Shown: positions 16,992 through 26,134 of the stretch, one piece after another | Layout: each line of letters opens with the position of its first letter | How positions within the stretch are numbered: the stretch's first letter is position 1 | Source of the DNA: Bosea sp. NBC_00550 | GTDB lineage: Bacteria; Pseudomonadota; Alphaproteobacteria; Rhizobiales; Beijerinckiaceae | Direction of reading: 5' to 3' | Assembly: GCF_026020075.1 (NCBI RefSeq) | Contig: NZ_CP102772.1 | Location: forward strand, 1,860,001-1,924,000 | DNA length: 64,000 nucleotides | Position numbers and translations under genes: made by a program | Notes under the pieces: generated by a model | The model's database searches: none | Told to the model about the DNA's origin: nothing | What the model saw: only the letters and a program-made list of their open reading frames with translations

Positions 16992-18119
16992 ATGAGCACC
17001 GAGCGCGACAACCCCGCACTGGCCGACGAGCCGCTGACGCCGGAAGGCATGGCGGCCGGCTGGACCACGATGCCTGATATCGTCGAGGAGGATGGCGAGC
17101 AGGAAGGCGGTACCGACCGCCTGATGTCGCAAGAAGAAATCGACACGATGCTCGGTTTCTCCAGCGGCGACGACAAGGACGGCCGCAACGGCATCCAGGC
17201 GATCGTCGATTCGGGCTCGGTCGCCTATGAGCGCCTGCCGATGCTTGAGATCATCTTCGAGCGTCTCGTGCGCCTGCTCTCGACCAGCCTGCGCAACTTC
17301 TTCACGGACAATGTCGAGGTCACGCTGGAGAGCATCCGCTCGGTGCGCTTCGGCGACTACATCAACTCCATCTCGCAGCCGGCGCTGCTCTCGGTATTCA
17401 AGGCCGAGGAGTGGGACAATTTCGGCCTGATCACCATCGAATCGGCCCTGACCTATTCGGTTATGGACGCAATGTTCGGCGGCAAGCGCGGCCAGCCGGC
17501 GCCGCGCATCGACGGCAGGCCGTTCACCTCGATCGAGATCCGCCTGATCCGCCGCGTCATCGGGCTGGTGCTGAGCGACGCGGAAGCTGCCTTCAAGCCG
17601 CTTTCGCCCGTGAGCTTCACCGTCGACCGCGTCGAATCCAACCCGCGCTTCGTCTCGATCTCCCGCCCCGCCAACGCCGCCATCCGGGTCGAACTGAAGT
17701 TCGACATGGAGGGCCGCGGCGGCGCGCTGCACATCCTCCTGCCCTACGCCACCATCGAGCCGATTCGTGAATTGCTGCTCGAAAGCTTCATGGGTGAGAA
17801 GCTGGGCCGCGACCCGATCTGGGAGAACCACCTCGCGACCGAAGTCTGGCAGGCCGATGTCGACGTCACCTGCGTGCTGCACGAGACGCAGATGCCGCTG
17901 AAGCGCGTGATGAAGCTCGAGATCGGCGACACGCTGATGTTCGACAGCCGCCCGGACTCGACCGTTTCGCTGCGCTGCGGGGACTTCATCGTCACCGAAG
18001 GGCGGATCGGGCGCGTCGACGACAAGATCGCCGTCCAGGTAACCAGCCCGCTCCGGCGTTCGAAGACCACGCTCGCCGCCTTCGACAGCCTCGCCAGCCA
18101 TCTCGGCGCCACGACCTGA
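16992..18119 (+). CDS. fliM: Flagellar motor switch protein FliM
   Basis: FliM is the C-ring switch subunit that binds CheY-P. The 375-residue product has an acidic N-terminal extension, then LMSQEEIDTML near residue 42, the CheC-like middle domain (LEIIFERLVRLLSTSLRNFF ... ALLSVFKAEEWDNFGLI), and the C-terminal surface-of-antigens domain (LPLKRVMKLEIGDTLMF-like QMPLKRVMKLEIGDTLMFD). No fliN or fliG lies next to it. Confidence 0.96.
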   Translation: MSTERDNPALADEPLTPEGMAAGWTTMPDIVEEDGEQEGGTDRLMSQEEIDTMLGFSSGDDKDGRNGIQAIVDSGSVAYERLPMLEIIFERLVRLLSTSLRNFFTDNVEVTLESIRSVRFGDYINSISQPALLSVFKAEEWDNFGLITIESALTYSVMDAMFGGKRGQPAPRIDGRPFTSIEIRLIRRVIGLVLSDAEAAFKPLSPVSFTVDRVESNPRFVSISRPANAAIRVELKFDMEGRGGALHILLPYATIEPIRELLLESFMGEKLGRDPIWENHLATEVWQADVDVTCVLHETQMPLKRVMKLEIGDTLMFDSRPDSTVSLRCGDFIVTEGRIGRVDDKIAVQVTSPLRRSKTTLAAFDSLASHLGATT

Positions 18120-18130
18120 GCAAGGATGCC

Positions 18131-18595
18131 ATGATGATCAATCTCATCGCCGACGTGCTTGTCGCCAGCCTCCTGGTCGCCACCATCATCACCTGCTTCA
18201 TCCTGACGAGGCGCATCGAGCGCCTCAAGGCCGACGAGGCCGGGATGCGCCAGACGGTCGGTGCCCTCATCACGGCCACCGACAACGCCGAGCGCGCCAT
18301 CGCCGGTCTCAAGCACACGCTGGGCGACTGTGATCGCACGCTGGAAGAGCGCCTGCGCACGGCCGAGCGCTACGCCGCCGATCTCGCCGCCCAGGTCGAG
18401 GCCGGTCAGGCCGTGATGGAGCGCATCGGCCAGATCGTCAGCGCCGCCAGCCTTGTCGGCGCCAAGTCCGGCCCGGACGCCGCACCGGCCGCCGAGCCGG
18501 TGCCCGCGCCCGTCTCCCGCCTTGAAAGCGCGGCACAGTCCGCCGCTGCCATCCGCGCCCGCGCCGCCCGCCGCCTCAAGGAACAGGCTGCGTGA
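18131..18595 (+). CDS. DUF6468 protein of the flagellar locus
   Basis: The 154-residue product has one N-terminal membrane segment (about residues 4-25) and a long cytoplasmic coiled coil (RRIERLKADEAGMRQTVGAL, then TLEERLRTAERYAADLAAQV). It ends in an Ala/Arg-rich tail. It resembles the DUF6468 family found after fliM in alphaproteobacteria, whose role is unknown. It lies 11 nt after fliM, and its stop overlaps the next start (GTGA), so it is part of the fliL operon. Confidence 0.75.
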   Translation: MMINLIADVLVASLLVATIITCFILTRRIERLKADEAGMRQTVGALITATDNAERAIAGLKHTLGDCDRTLEERLRTAERYAADLAAQVEAGQAVMERIGQIVSAASLVGAKSGPDAAPAAEPVPAPVSRLESAAQSAAAIRARAARRLKEQAA

Positions 18596-19425
18596 TCGAA
18601 AGACCCCGCCTCCTGCCGGCAGTGATCCTCGGCGCCATGGGACTCCTGGCGCTGAAGCTGCTTGCCTGGACGGCGGAGCCCGCACCCGGCAAGATTCCGC
18701 CCGATCCACCGGTCTTCGCCAATGCCGCCGGCGGCAAGCCCAAGACGGAGAAGGAGGTCTGGGGCCTGGCGAAGATCATCGCGCGCGCCCACGCGCCGGA
18801 CTTCTTCGATCCGGAGACCACAGGTTCCGTTCCGGCTCCCGACCCGAAGAAGGAGCAGGAGAAGAAGGACGCCGAGGCGAAGGCCGAGGCCGCCCGCGCC
18901 GCCAATCCCAACAACAAGGCCGGCATCATGAACGGCACGGCCAAGGCCGCGTCGCCATCGGAGAAGGCCATCCTCGAACGGCTCGGCGAGCGCCGCGAGG
19001 AGCTCGACAGCCGCATGCGCGAACTGGAAATGCGCGAGCGCCTGCTGGACTCGGCGGAGAAGAAGCTCGACGGTCGCGTCGGCGATCTCAAGACCCTCGA
19101 GGACAAGGTCACCCCGGGGGCGAAGGCCGCCGTCGAGGAGACGAAGGCGATCAAGAACCTCGTCATCATGTATGAGGCGATGAAGCCGAAGGACGCCGCA
19201 CGCGTCTTCGACAGGCTGGGTCTCGAAGTCCTCGTCCCGGTTGTCCAGCAGATGAACCCGCGCAAGATGTCCGAAGTGCTGGCCGCGATGTCTCCGGAAC
19301 GCGCCGAGAAACTCACCATCGCGCTGGCGACCAGCGGCCGCATGCCGAGCTTCGAGCGCGTGGCGAACGAAGCCGCCCTGCCCGGCAACGAACTGCCCGC
19401 GATCGCCCCCGCTCCGCAGCGCTGA
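18592..19425 (+). CDS. motE: MotE family protein
   Basis: The 277-residue product has a signal anchor at the N-terminus, a Lys/Glu-rich coiled coil (about residues 75-180) and a C-terminal MgtE_N-like helical domain (AARVFDRLGLEVLVPVVQQMNPRKM, AAMSPERAEKLTIAL). In Sinorhizobium, MotE is a periplasmic chaperone needed for MotC and motility. This protein is longer than that one, so the family call is firmer than the detailed role. GTG at 18592 overlaps the upstream stop. Confidence 0.75.
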   Translation: MIERPRLLPAVILGAMGLLALKLLAWTAEPAPGKIPPDPPVFANAAGGKPKTEKEVWGLAKIIARAHAPDFFDPETTGSVPAPDPKKEQEKKDAEAKAEAARAANPNNKAGIMNGTAKAASPSEKAILERLGERREELDSRMRELEMRERLLDSAEKKLDGRVGDLKTLEDKVTPGAKAAVEETKAIKNLVIMYEAMKPKDAARVFDRLGLEVLVPVVQQMNPRKMSEVLAAMSPERAEKLTIALATSGRMPSFERVANEAALPGNELPAIAPAPQR

Positions 19426-19457
19426 CCACTCGAATTCGGCTCGCCGGCACCGTCGCG

Positions 19458-19472
19458 TTAAGACCGCATTAT
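19458..19472. promoter_or_regulatory. Possible CtrA box before the TPR gene
   Basis: TTAA-GACCGCA-TTAT, one mismatch from the CtrA consensus, 30 nt upstream of the TTG start. Confidence 0.4.
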
Positions 19473-19501
19473 GGTTGACGCGCTAGCGTGCCCGAGGGCC
19501 G

Positions 19502-22500
19502 TTGCGTCTGCCGGATGCGACGGGCCCGCTGTCGCGTTTGGTCGAGTATTCCGGTTTGCCTTTGTCGCGTTCCCTCGCCTTCGGTATCGGGCTGGCCGCT
19601 CTTGCGCTCGCCGCCGGCCTCGACGCGCCCGCGCTCGCCGCCGGCGCGACCTTGCGCGGCGAGACGATGCCGGCGGGCTTCGGCCGCCTGTCCCTTGCCT
19701 TCGAGGAGCCGACGCAGACCCGCATCCGCGTCGCAAACGGCGTGCTGATCGTCGCCTTCGGCAGCCCCGTGCAGGTCGATGTCGCGCGCATCGCCCGCGA
19801 CCTGCCCAACTATGTTTCGGTCGCCCGTATCGATCCCGACGGGCGCGGCATGCGCTTCGCTCTGACCCAGCCCTACAAGGCGAACCTGATCGAGGCCGGC
19901 GACAAGGCCTTCATCGACCTGCTGCCGCAGAACTGGGCCGGCGTGATGCCCGGCCCCCCGCCGGAAGCCATCGCCGAACTGACCGAGCGGCTGCGTCTGG
20001 CCGAGGCGAAGGCGAAGGCGGCTGCGCGCCAGCCGCCCGCGCCACCGGCCGTGCTGACGATGCGCTCGGCCAGCCTGCCGACGCTGGAGCGCCTGATCTT
20101 CAAGGCGCCTTCCGAGACGAATCTCGCCAGCGAGCTTTCGGACGGCACGCTCAAGCTCGTCTTCGACAAGCCGATGAATGTCGAGGCGGCCGAGATCCGC
20201 ACCGCCTTGCCGCCCGACGTCGCGCTCGCCGGGCTGGATGCCGGCAAGGAGGCGCTCACGCTGACCCTCTCCGTCCCGAAGGAGTGGCAGTCCCGCACCT
20301 TCAACGACGAGACCGGGCTGGTCGTCGACCTGCTGCGGCCCGCCAAGACGGCAGCGCTGTCGCTGCCGGATATCGACAAGCCCCAGCCTCCCGCCGCGCC
20401 GACAGCCGCCCCGTCCTCCGCCGGGCCTGCCGCGAAGCCTGCCGCCGCTCAGCCGGCCACGCAACCGGCCGCGCCCGCCCCGCGGCCGGCGGCCGCGACG
20501 ATCGCTCCAGAGCCGCCTCCGGGGCCCGTCGCCATCACGGCCGGGGATAACCGCCTCGATTTCCGCTTTCCCCGCCAGACCGGCGCCGCGGCGTTCCTCG
20601 ACGCCGGCCTGATGACGCTGGTCTTCGATACCCGCGACACCATTGATCCCGCCCGCCTCACCGGCTTGCTGCCGAAGCTGATCGAGGACAGTTCGGTGAG
20701 TCGCGAGGGCCGGGTCACGCTCGTGCGCCTGCGCCTCGCCGGCCAGCCGCTCGCCCGGTTCTTCGACGACGGCAACGCCTGGTCGCTCGATCTCGGCGGG
20801 GATGCCGGCAAGCCCGCCGCCCCGGTCGAGCCGCAGCGCAGCATGGACGAACGCGGCCAGACCATCGTCGCCTTGCCGCTCGCCGGCCTGACCGGTATCC
20901 ATTGGCTGGAATCCGGCCCCGCCGGTCTGCCCGTCGCCGTGGCCACCGCGATCGGCCCGGTGCATCTGACACCGAAGCCCTATCAGTTCGTCGAGTTCGG
21001 CTTGCTCGAGACTGCGCAGGGCCTCGCCGTCCAGCCGCGCTCGGACGACGTCGCCGTCCGGGCCGGCACGGAGCAGGTCCGCATCGGCCGCACCGGCGGT
21101 CTCAGCGTCTCGCTCGACGTCGCCGAGCCCGCCAGGCAGCAGGAAGCGAAAGTCGAGAAATCCGAATTGCCTCCGCTGCTCGATGCCGATGCCTGGGCGA
21201 AACTGCGCCTCGGCAATCTGCGCGACCGAGCCCGAGCGCTGATGCTCGACGTCACCGACGCTTCGCGCGGCCGCAAATCGGAGGCGCGGCTGACGCTCGC
21301 CCGCTTCTACGCCGCCAACGGCATGATGCCCGAAGCCGCTGGTCCGCTTGGAGCGATGCTGGCCGACGACACGGCCATGCGCGCCAACCGGGAGGCGCTT
21401 TTCCTGAAGGGCGTCGTCGCTGCGCAGATGCACCGCAATCAGGATGCGATCGCCACCTTCGATGCCGAGCTGATCAAGGACGACATCGAGACCGGGCTCT
21501 GGCGCGCCCTGGTCGAGCAGCGCCTGAACCGGAACGCCCAGGCTCTGGTCGGCTTCCGCAGGGCCGAGGCCACGCTCGACCGCTACCCCGCCGATCTCCA
21601 GGGCGAGTTCCGCGAGGCGATGGCGCGCGCCGCACTCGCCATGCAGGACATGGGCATCGCCGAGCGGCAGATCCAGGCGCTCGCGGACATGCCGCGCGGT
21701 AGTTTCGACCAGGAGCGCCTCGCCTTGCTGCAGGCCATGCTGGACGACGCCAGCGGCCGGCCCGAAGCGGCGATGAACGGCTACAAATCGCTGTTCGAGG
21801 CCAAGAGCCGGCCCGTCGCGGCGGAGGCCCAATTGCGCGCTGTCAGGCTGGCCGACGCCGAGAAGCGAACCGATCTCAAGCCCGAGGAGGCCATCGCCCG
21901 GCTGGAAACGGTCTCGGTGATCTGGCGCGGCGGGCGGCTTGAGATCGAGGCGCTGGCCGAGCTCGGCCGGCTCTATGGCGACCAGCAGCGCTGGCGCGAC
22001 GCTTTCATGGTTGCGCGCCGGGCGAACGAGAACTTCCCCGACGATCCGCTGACCCGGCGCATGCATGACGAGACCGCGCAGCGCTTCGCCGAGCTGTTCA
22101 GCGGTTCCGGGCTCGGCAACCTGCCCCGGATCGAGGCCTTGGCGCTGTTCTATGACTTCAAGGAATTCCTTCCGATCGGCCGGCGCGGCGACGAGATCAC
22201 CCGCCTGCTCGGCGACCGGCTTGTCGAACTCGACCTGCTCGATCAGGCCGCCGAGATCCTGCGCTATCAGATGGATCGTCGCCTGAGCGGGGCTGCCCGC
22301 TCCACGGTCGCCGCCCGGCTCGCGATGATCGACCTGATGAACGGCAAGCCGGCCGAGGCCGTCCGTGCGCTCAATGCGACCCGGCTCGTCGAACTGCCCG
22401 CCGACGTCAAGCGAGCCCGGCTGCTGTTGGAAGCCAAGGCGCTCTCCGATCTCTCCCGCACCGATCAGGCGTTGGAGATGCTCGAGAGCGAGCGTGGCGT

Positions 22501-22963
22501 CGAGGTCGACCGGCTGCGCGCCGATATCTACTGGACCGGACGCCGCTGGCGCGAGGCCGGCGAGGCCTATGAGCGCCTTCTGGACGAAAGCTGGCGCGGC
22601 GACTCAGGCCTGACGGACCCCGAGCGCGCCGACGTGATGCGGGCCGGCGTCTCCTATGTGATGGCGAACGAGGCTTTGTCGCTCGATCGGCTGCGCAGCA
22701 AGTTCGCGCCGAAGATGGCGCGTAGCGCGGATGCCCGGACCTTCGCCTTCGTCACCGGCGCCAATCGCTCCCGCGCCGCCGACATCCGCGAAATGGCGCG
22801 CGCCACCGCCAATGCCGATACGGTCTCGGAATTCCTGAAGGCCTATCGCGAGCGCTATCCCGGCCTCTCGGCCGCGATCCGCAAGCCACCGCCGCAGCCC
22901 GACACCCTGCCCTCGCCTGCGCAGGGCGCGACGGCAGACCCGGCGACGCCGCAACGCAGCTGA
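19502..22963 (+). CDS. Large TPR-repeat envelope protein linked to flagella
   Basis: The 1153-residue product has a signal-like segment (about residues 25-46). Beta-rich AMIN-like modules follow around 55-125, 150-285 and 345-440, with Pro/Ala linkers (290-340). A long helical TPR-type half runs from about 550 to 1110 (LTLARFYAANGMMPEAAGPL; ETGLWRALVEQRLNRNAQAL). It has no known function. Its position after motE, on the same strand, suggests a role in motor or rod assembly in the periplasm. The TTG start at 19502 has GAGGG 6 nt upstream; TTG codons further in are possible. Confidence 0.7.
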   Translation: MRLPDATGPLSRLVEYSGLPLSRSLAFGIGLAALALAAGLDAPALAAGATLRGETMPAGFGRLSLAFEEPTQTRIRVANGVLIVAFGSPVQVDVARIARDLPNYVSVARIDPDGRGMRFALTQPYKANLIEAGDKAFIDLLPQNWAGVMPGPPPEAIAELTERLRLAEAKAKAAARQPPAPPAVLTMRSASLPTLERLIFKAPSETNLASELSDGTLKLVFDKPMNVEAAEIRTALPPDVALAGLDAGKEALTLTLSVPKEWQSRTFNDETGLVVDLLRPAKTAALSLPDIDKPQPPAAPTAAPSSAGPAAKPAAAQPATQPAAPAPRPAAATIAPEPPPGPVAITAGDNRLDFRFPRQTGAAAFLDAGLMTLVFDTRDTIDPARLTGLLPKLIEDSSVSREGRVTLVRLRLAGQPLARFFDDGNAWSLDLGGDAGKPAAPVEPQRSMDERGQTIVALPLAGLTGIHWLESGPAGLPVAVATAIGPVHLTPKPYQFVEFGLLETAQGLAVQPRSDDVAVRAGTEQVRIGRTGGLSVSLDVAEPARQQEAKVEKSELPPLLDADAWAKLRLGNLRDRARALMLDVTDASRGRKSEARLTLARFYAANGMMPEAAGPLGAMLADDTAMRANREALFLKGVVAAQMHRNQDAIATFDAELIKDDIETGLWRALVEQRLNRNAQALVGFRRAEATLDRYPADLQGEFREAMARAALAMQDMGIAERQIQALADMPRGSFDQERLALLQAMLDDASGRPEAAMNGYKSLFEAKSRPVAAEAQLRAVRLADAEKRTDLKPEEAIARLETVSVIWRGGRLEIEALAELGRLYGDQQRWRDAFMVARRANENFPDDPLTRRMHDETAQRFAELFSGSGLGNLPRIEALALFYDFKEFLPIGRRGDEITRLLGDRLVELDLLDQAAEILRYQMDRRLSGAARSTVAARLAMIDLMNGKPAEAVRALNATRLVELPADVKRARLLLEAKALSDLSRTDQALEMLESERGVEVDRLRADIYWTGRRWREAGEAYERLLDESWRGDSGLTDPERADVMRAGVSYVMANEALSLDRLRSKFAPKMARSADARTFAFVTGANRSRAADIREMARATANADTVSEFLKAYRERYPGLSAAIRKPPPQPDTLPSPAQGATADPATPQRS

Positions 22964-22969
22964 GTTTCC

Positions 22970-23000
22970 CGTCATGCTCGGGCTTGACCCGAGAATGACG
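22970..23000. repeat. REP-like palindromic repeat, copy 2 (single palindrome)
   Basis: The 31-nt palindrome CGTCATGCTCGGG / CCCGAGAATGACG sits between the TPR gene and the convergent LabN-like gene. It contains the exact IS110 target 13-mer on the minus strand (22970-22982). Confidence 0.8.
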
Positions 23001-23008
23001 CGCTTTGC

Positions 23009-23353
23009 CTAGCCCGGCCCGGAATTCGTATCCTCGCCGCGCGCCCTGGCGCGCAGCACGAATTGCAGGTTGCGGATATAGACGAAGACGCCGAAGCCCT
23101 GGCCGAGGATGAAGACCGGGTCGCGCCGGTAGAGCGCATACATCAGAAGCAGCGCGCCGCCGCCGATCGAGAACCACCAGAAGGTCATCGGCACGACCGA
23201 GCGCCCCGCCTTCTCGCTCGCCAGCCACTGCACGACGAAGCGCATGGTGAAGAGGCCCTGCGCGACGACGCCGAGCAGCACCCACCAGTCGATTTTGTTG
23301 ACGAAGACATCGTGGAAATAATTCCCGATGGTCTGCTGCAGGTCGATCAGCAT
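23009..23353 (-). CDS. Lipid-A-disaccharide synthase N-terminal domain (LabN-like) membrane protein
   Basis: The 114-residue product has three predicted membrane segments and the LabN pattern: WVLLGVVAQGLFTMRFVVQW, then SVVPMTFWWFSIGGGALLLM and RRDPVFILGQGFGVFVYIRN. The name comes from a domain sometimes fused to LpxB; the stand-alone protein has no proven activity. Its ATG overlaps the stop of the upstream GT2 gene (TGATG), tying it to lipid glycosylation. Confidence 0.85.
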   Translation of the reverse strand: MLIDLQQTIGNYFHDVFVNKIDWWVLLGVVAQGLFTMRFVVQWLASEKAGRSVVPMTFWWFSIGGGALLLMYALYRRDPVFILGQGFGVFVYIRNLQFVLRARARGEDTNSGPG

Positions 23354-24096
23354 CACATCGTCTCCGAGACGATCTGCGGCACGCGCTTGCGCCGCCGGAT
23401 CAACCACCAGACGCCGGCGAGGTCGAGGATGCCGACCCAGAGCCGGTCGAAGAAACCGTAATTCGAGACGCCCGTCAGCCGCGGCCGGTCGCGCACATCG
23501 GCATGCAGCACCTGATAGCCCTCCCGCGCCATCAACGCCGGCATGAAGCGATGCAGCGCATCGAAGTAAGGCAAAGCGAGATAGGCCTCGCGCCGGAAGC
23601 ACTTCAGCCCGCAGCCGGTGTCGCGCGTATCGTCCTTGAGCACGCGTCCGCGCACGCCATTGGCGATCTTCGACTGCCAGCGCTTGAAGCCGGTATCCTT
23701 GCGCCCGACGCGCTGGCCCTGCACCAGCCCGGCATGCAGCCCGCCCTTCTGCAAGGTCGCCACCATCTCCGGCAGGAAAGACGGGTCGTTCTGGCCGTCG
23801 CCGTCGAGCGTCGCCACGATCGCGGAACGGGCATGGCGCACACCGCTGCGCACTGCCGCGCTCTGCCCGCAGGATTGGGCATGGGTGACGACGCGCAGCC
23901 AAGGCCGCGTATGCGCCAGTTCCGCGAGCGCATCGGCGGTGCCGTCGGTCGAGCCGTCATTGACGTAGACGACTTCGAAGGGGCCGATCGCCGCGCAGGC
24001 CTTCTCGATATCGGCGACGAGCGGCGCGATGTTGCCGACTTCGTTGCGCACGGGCACGACGACACTGAGCAGCGGGTGGGAAGAGGTTTCGGTCAA
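23353..24096 (-). CDS. GT2 family polyprenyl-phosphate sugar transferase (DPM1/ArnC-like)
   Basis: About 247 residues with the GT-A fold: LLSVVVPVRNEVGNI at the N-terminus, VYVNDGSTDGTADAL, the DXD-type ATLDGDGQNDPS motif, and RDTGCGLKCFRREAYLAL. It ends in a basic segment and lacks the long C-terminal membrane pair of ArnC. Such enzymes load a sugar onto undecaprenyl or dodecaprenyl phosphate. I chose TTG 24096; TTG 24126 is also in frame and neither has a strong ribosome-binding site. The downstream LabN-like gene overlaps it; the upstream ArnT-like gene could use its product. Confidence 0.88.
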   Translation of the reverse strand: MTETSSHPLLSVVVPVRNEVGNIAPLVADIEKACAAIGPFEVVYVNDGSTDGTADALAELAHTRPWLRVVTHAQSCGQSAAVRSGVRHARSAIVATLDGDGQNDPSFLPEMVATLQKGGLHAGLVQGQRVGRKDTGFKRWQSKIANGVRGRVLKDDTRDTGCGLKCFRREAYLALPYFDALHRFMPALMAREGYQVLHADVRDRPRLTGVSNYGFFDRLWVGILDLAGVWWLIRRRKRVPQIVSETM

Positions 24097-24160
24097 AACG
24101 GCATCATCCGGAAAAACGGCCCGCAAACTGCGTCAGCTCAGTCGATAGGGCAAGGGTTTC

Positions 24161-25855
24161 TCAACCCGGCTCCCTGGCGAAGACGGCGATATCGAGCCTG
24201 CGGCCGCCATTGAGGTTGAAGCCGCGGATCGTCGTGAGCAGGCGCGGCTTGACCGACTGCGACGTAATCGCGGCTTCGAACTCACCCGCGTAGCGCTTCT
24301 CGACGAAGGCGACGCGGCAGCCGGGCTGGTTCAGGAAGGCGGCGGCCTGCTCGCCGCTGGCCGCCATGGCGAGATTGGTGCCGGTCAGGAAGACGAGGCT
24401 CGGCTCGCGATAGCCCAGCGTCAGCACGGCCGGATCGGGACAGGCTGCCCGAGCCGCCTCGGCGAGCCGCGGCGAGAGCTTGAGCGAGCGCAGGCTTTCG
24501 ATGGCGAAAGGATAGACCGAAGCCGTCAGCAACAGGCTCGCCAGCACGCAACGCCAGAGCGCGCCCTCGAGGTCGAGCCGCCCGAACGCAGCGATGATGC
24601 CGATGGCCACGGCCAGCACCAGCGCGAAGCCGGGCAGCGCCAGCCAGGGCAAGGTCTGGTCGAGCGTCCAGTTGCCGTAGAGAATGACGCCCATCAGCGC
24701 CAGCGGCACGATCAGGACGAGGCAGGCCGTCGCCACGGCACCGCGCCGGTAGCGGTCGATGCCGCCATTGATCACCGCCAGCAGCAGCAGGGCCGTGATC
24801 GCGGGATAGAGCGGCAGCACGTAATGCGGCAGCTTGGTCGGCACCGCCTCGAACACCAGCCAGGACGGCACGATCCAGGCGATCAGGAACAGGATTTGCG
24901 GCTCCCTGCGCCTGACCCAGGCGAAGGGCACCGCCATCGCGGCGAAGGCCGCAGCCGGCCAATAAGTCGCGAAGAAGACGAGGAGATAGAGCCCCGGCGG
25001 TCCCCAATGCTTCTCCTGCCCCTCGGAGACCTTCCCGAGCATGTCCTGCCCGACGCTCTCGGCAAAGAAACTGCCGCCGGTCTTGAGCATGATCGCGACG
25101 AACCAGGGCACCGCGACGACGAGGCAGAGCAGCAGCCCCGGCCCGAAGCGCAGCGGCTTCAGCCAGCGGAAGGAGCGCTGGCTTGCGCTCAGCACGAGGA
25201 TGGCGAGCCCCCAGACCATCGGCACGATCGGCCCCTTGATCAGAAGTCCCAGCGCCGTGGCGCCCCAGAACACCAGCCAGTTGCGCCGGTCCGGCACGAA
25301 GGCGAGCGAGCGCGTCCAGTTGAGCCAGGTCCGCGCCAGCGCGCCCATGCTGGCGACGGCGCAGGCGGCGAGCACGGCGTCGGTCTTGGCGATCCGGGCC
25401 TCGACGCCGAGCAGCACCGCCGCCGCCATCAATGACGCACCGAGCAGCGCGTAGCGCCGCGCCAGGAAGGCGAGCAGCGCCCAATAGCTCAGCAGCACCG
25501 TCGCGATCGCGCCGATGAGCGAGGGGATGCGATAGAGCCAGACCTGCGTGCGCGCCTGCGGCACGCCGAGCGCCTCGCCGGCCTTCACCGCGGCACTCTG
25601 CAGCCAGTAGATCCCGACCGGCTTCTTGTGGCGGGCTTCGTCCTGGAAGCGGATATCGACGAAATCGCCGGTCTCCAGCATCTGCTTGCTGGCCTGCGCG
25701 AAGCGCGGCTCGTCGCGGTCGAGCGGCTGCAACGTGCTGAAGCCCGGCAGGAAGGCGGCGAGCGAGAGCAGCAGCAGGAACGCGCAGACGCGCGCATGAC
25801 TGGCCGTCAGGAACGTCGTCAGCCGGTCGATCGCTGGCGTGAGCGAAAACATCAT
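24161..25855 (-). CDS. ArnT/PMT-like lipid A or LPS glycosyltransferase
   Basis: About 564 residues with around 11-12 membrane segments. The catalytic periplasmic loop follows the first segment: LDRDEPRFAQASKQML (acidic pair typical of GT-C/ArnT), then RHKKPVGIYWLQSAAVKA. ArnT-type enzymes transfer a sugar from a polyprenyl phosphate donor onto lipid A or core. The neighbouring GT2 gene would make the donor. In Rhizobium a comparable pair attaches galacturonic acid, but the sugar here is unknown. ATG 25855 is preceded by GAGG; ATG 25885 would add ten residues. Confidence 0.88.
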   Translation of the reverse strand: MMFSLTPAIDRLTTFLTASHARVCAFLLLLSLAAFLPGFSTLQPLDRDEPRFAQASKQMLETGDFVDIRFQDEARHKKPVGIYWLQSAAVKAGEALGVPQARTQVWLYRIPSLIGAIATVLLSYWALLAFLARRYALLGASLMAAAVLLGVEARIAKTDAVLAACAVASMGALARTWLNWTRSLAFVPDRRNWLVFWGATALGLLIKGPIVPMVWGLAILVLSASQRSFRWLKPLRFGPGLLLCLVVAVPWFVAIMLKTGGSFFAESVGQDMLGKVSEGQEKHWGPPGLYLLVFFATYWPAAAFAAMAVPFAWVRRREPQILFLIAWIVPSWLVFEAVPTKLPHYVLPLYPAITALLLLAVINGGIDRYRRGAVATACLVLIVPLALMGVILYGNWTLDQTLPWLALPGFALVLAVAIGIIAAFGRLDLEGALWRCVLASLLLTASVYPFAIESLRSLKLSPRLAEAARAACPDPAVLTLGYREPSLVFLTGTNLAMAASGEQAAAFLNQPGCRVAFVEKRYAGEFEAAITSQSVKPRLLTTIRGFNLNGGRRLDIAVFAREPG

Positions 25856-26134
25856 CCATCCTCGCGGCCGTCGGGCCGCGCTCATGTCGAAACCGGCATG
25901 GCCGGGAACGCCGCGGGGATGCCGGGCCTTTCGGGCACGATCAAGGCGAACCGCGGCGGTTTACGCTGCGGGGCGCGAGCCGGCAAGCATAACGACCCAT
26001 GCCGCACCATCCCGCTCGTGACACGACGGCGAGATCTAAGGCCAGGGGCGGCGGTTGCGGCTGCTGTTTCGACCGACCCGCCTCCCTCGTCGCCCTTCGA
26101 CGATCGCGGTGGCGGGGGAGCGCTATCGAGAAAC

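Noticed and set aside
19469..22066. 865-residue antisense frame under the TPR gene
   Set aside because: Mirror of high-GC third positions; composition is that of an antisense shadow.
25628..26134. N-terminal extension of the KdpD-like kinase
   Set aside because: It would read antisense through the ArnT-like gene start and adds no domain.
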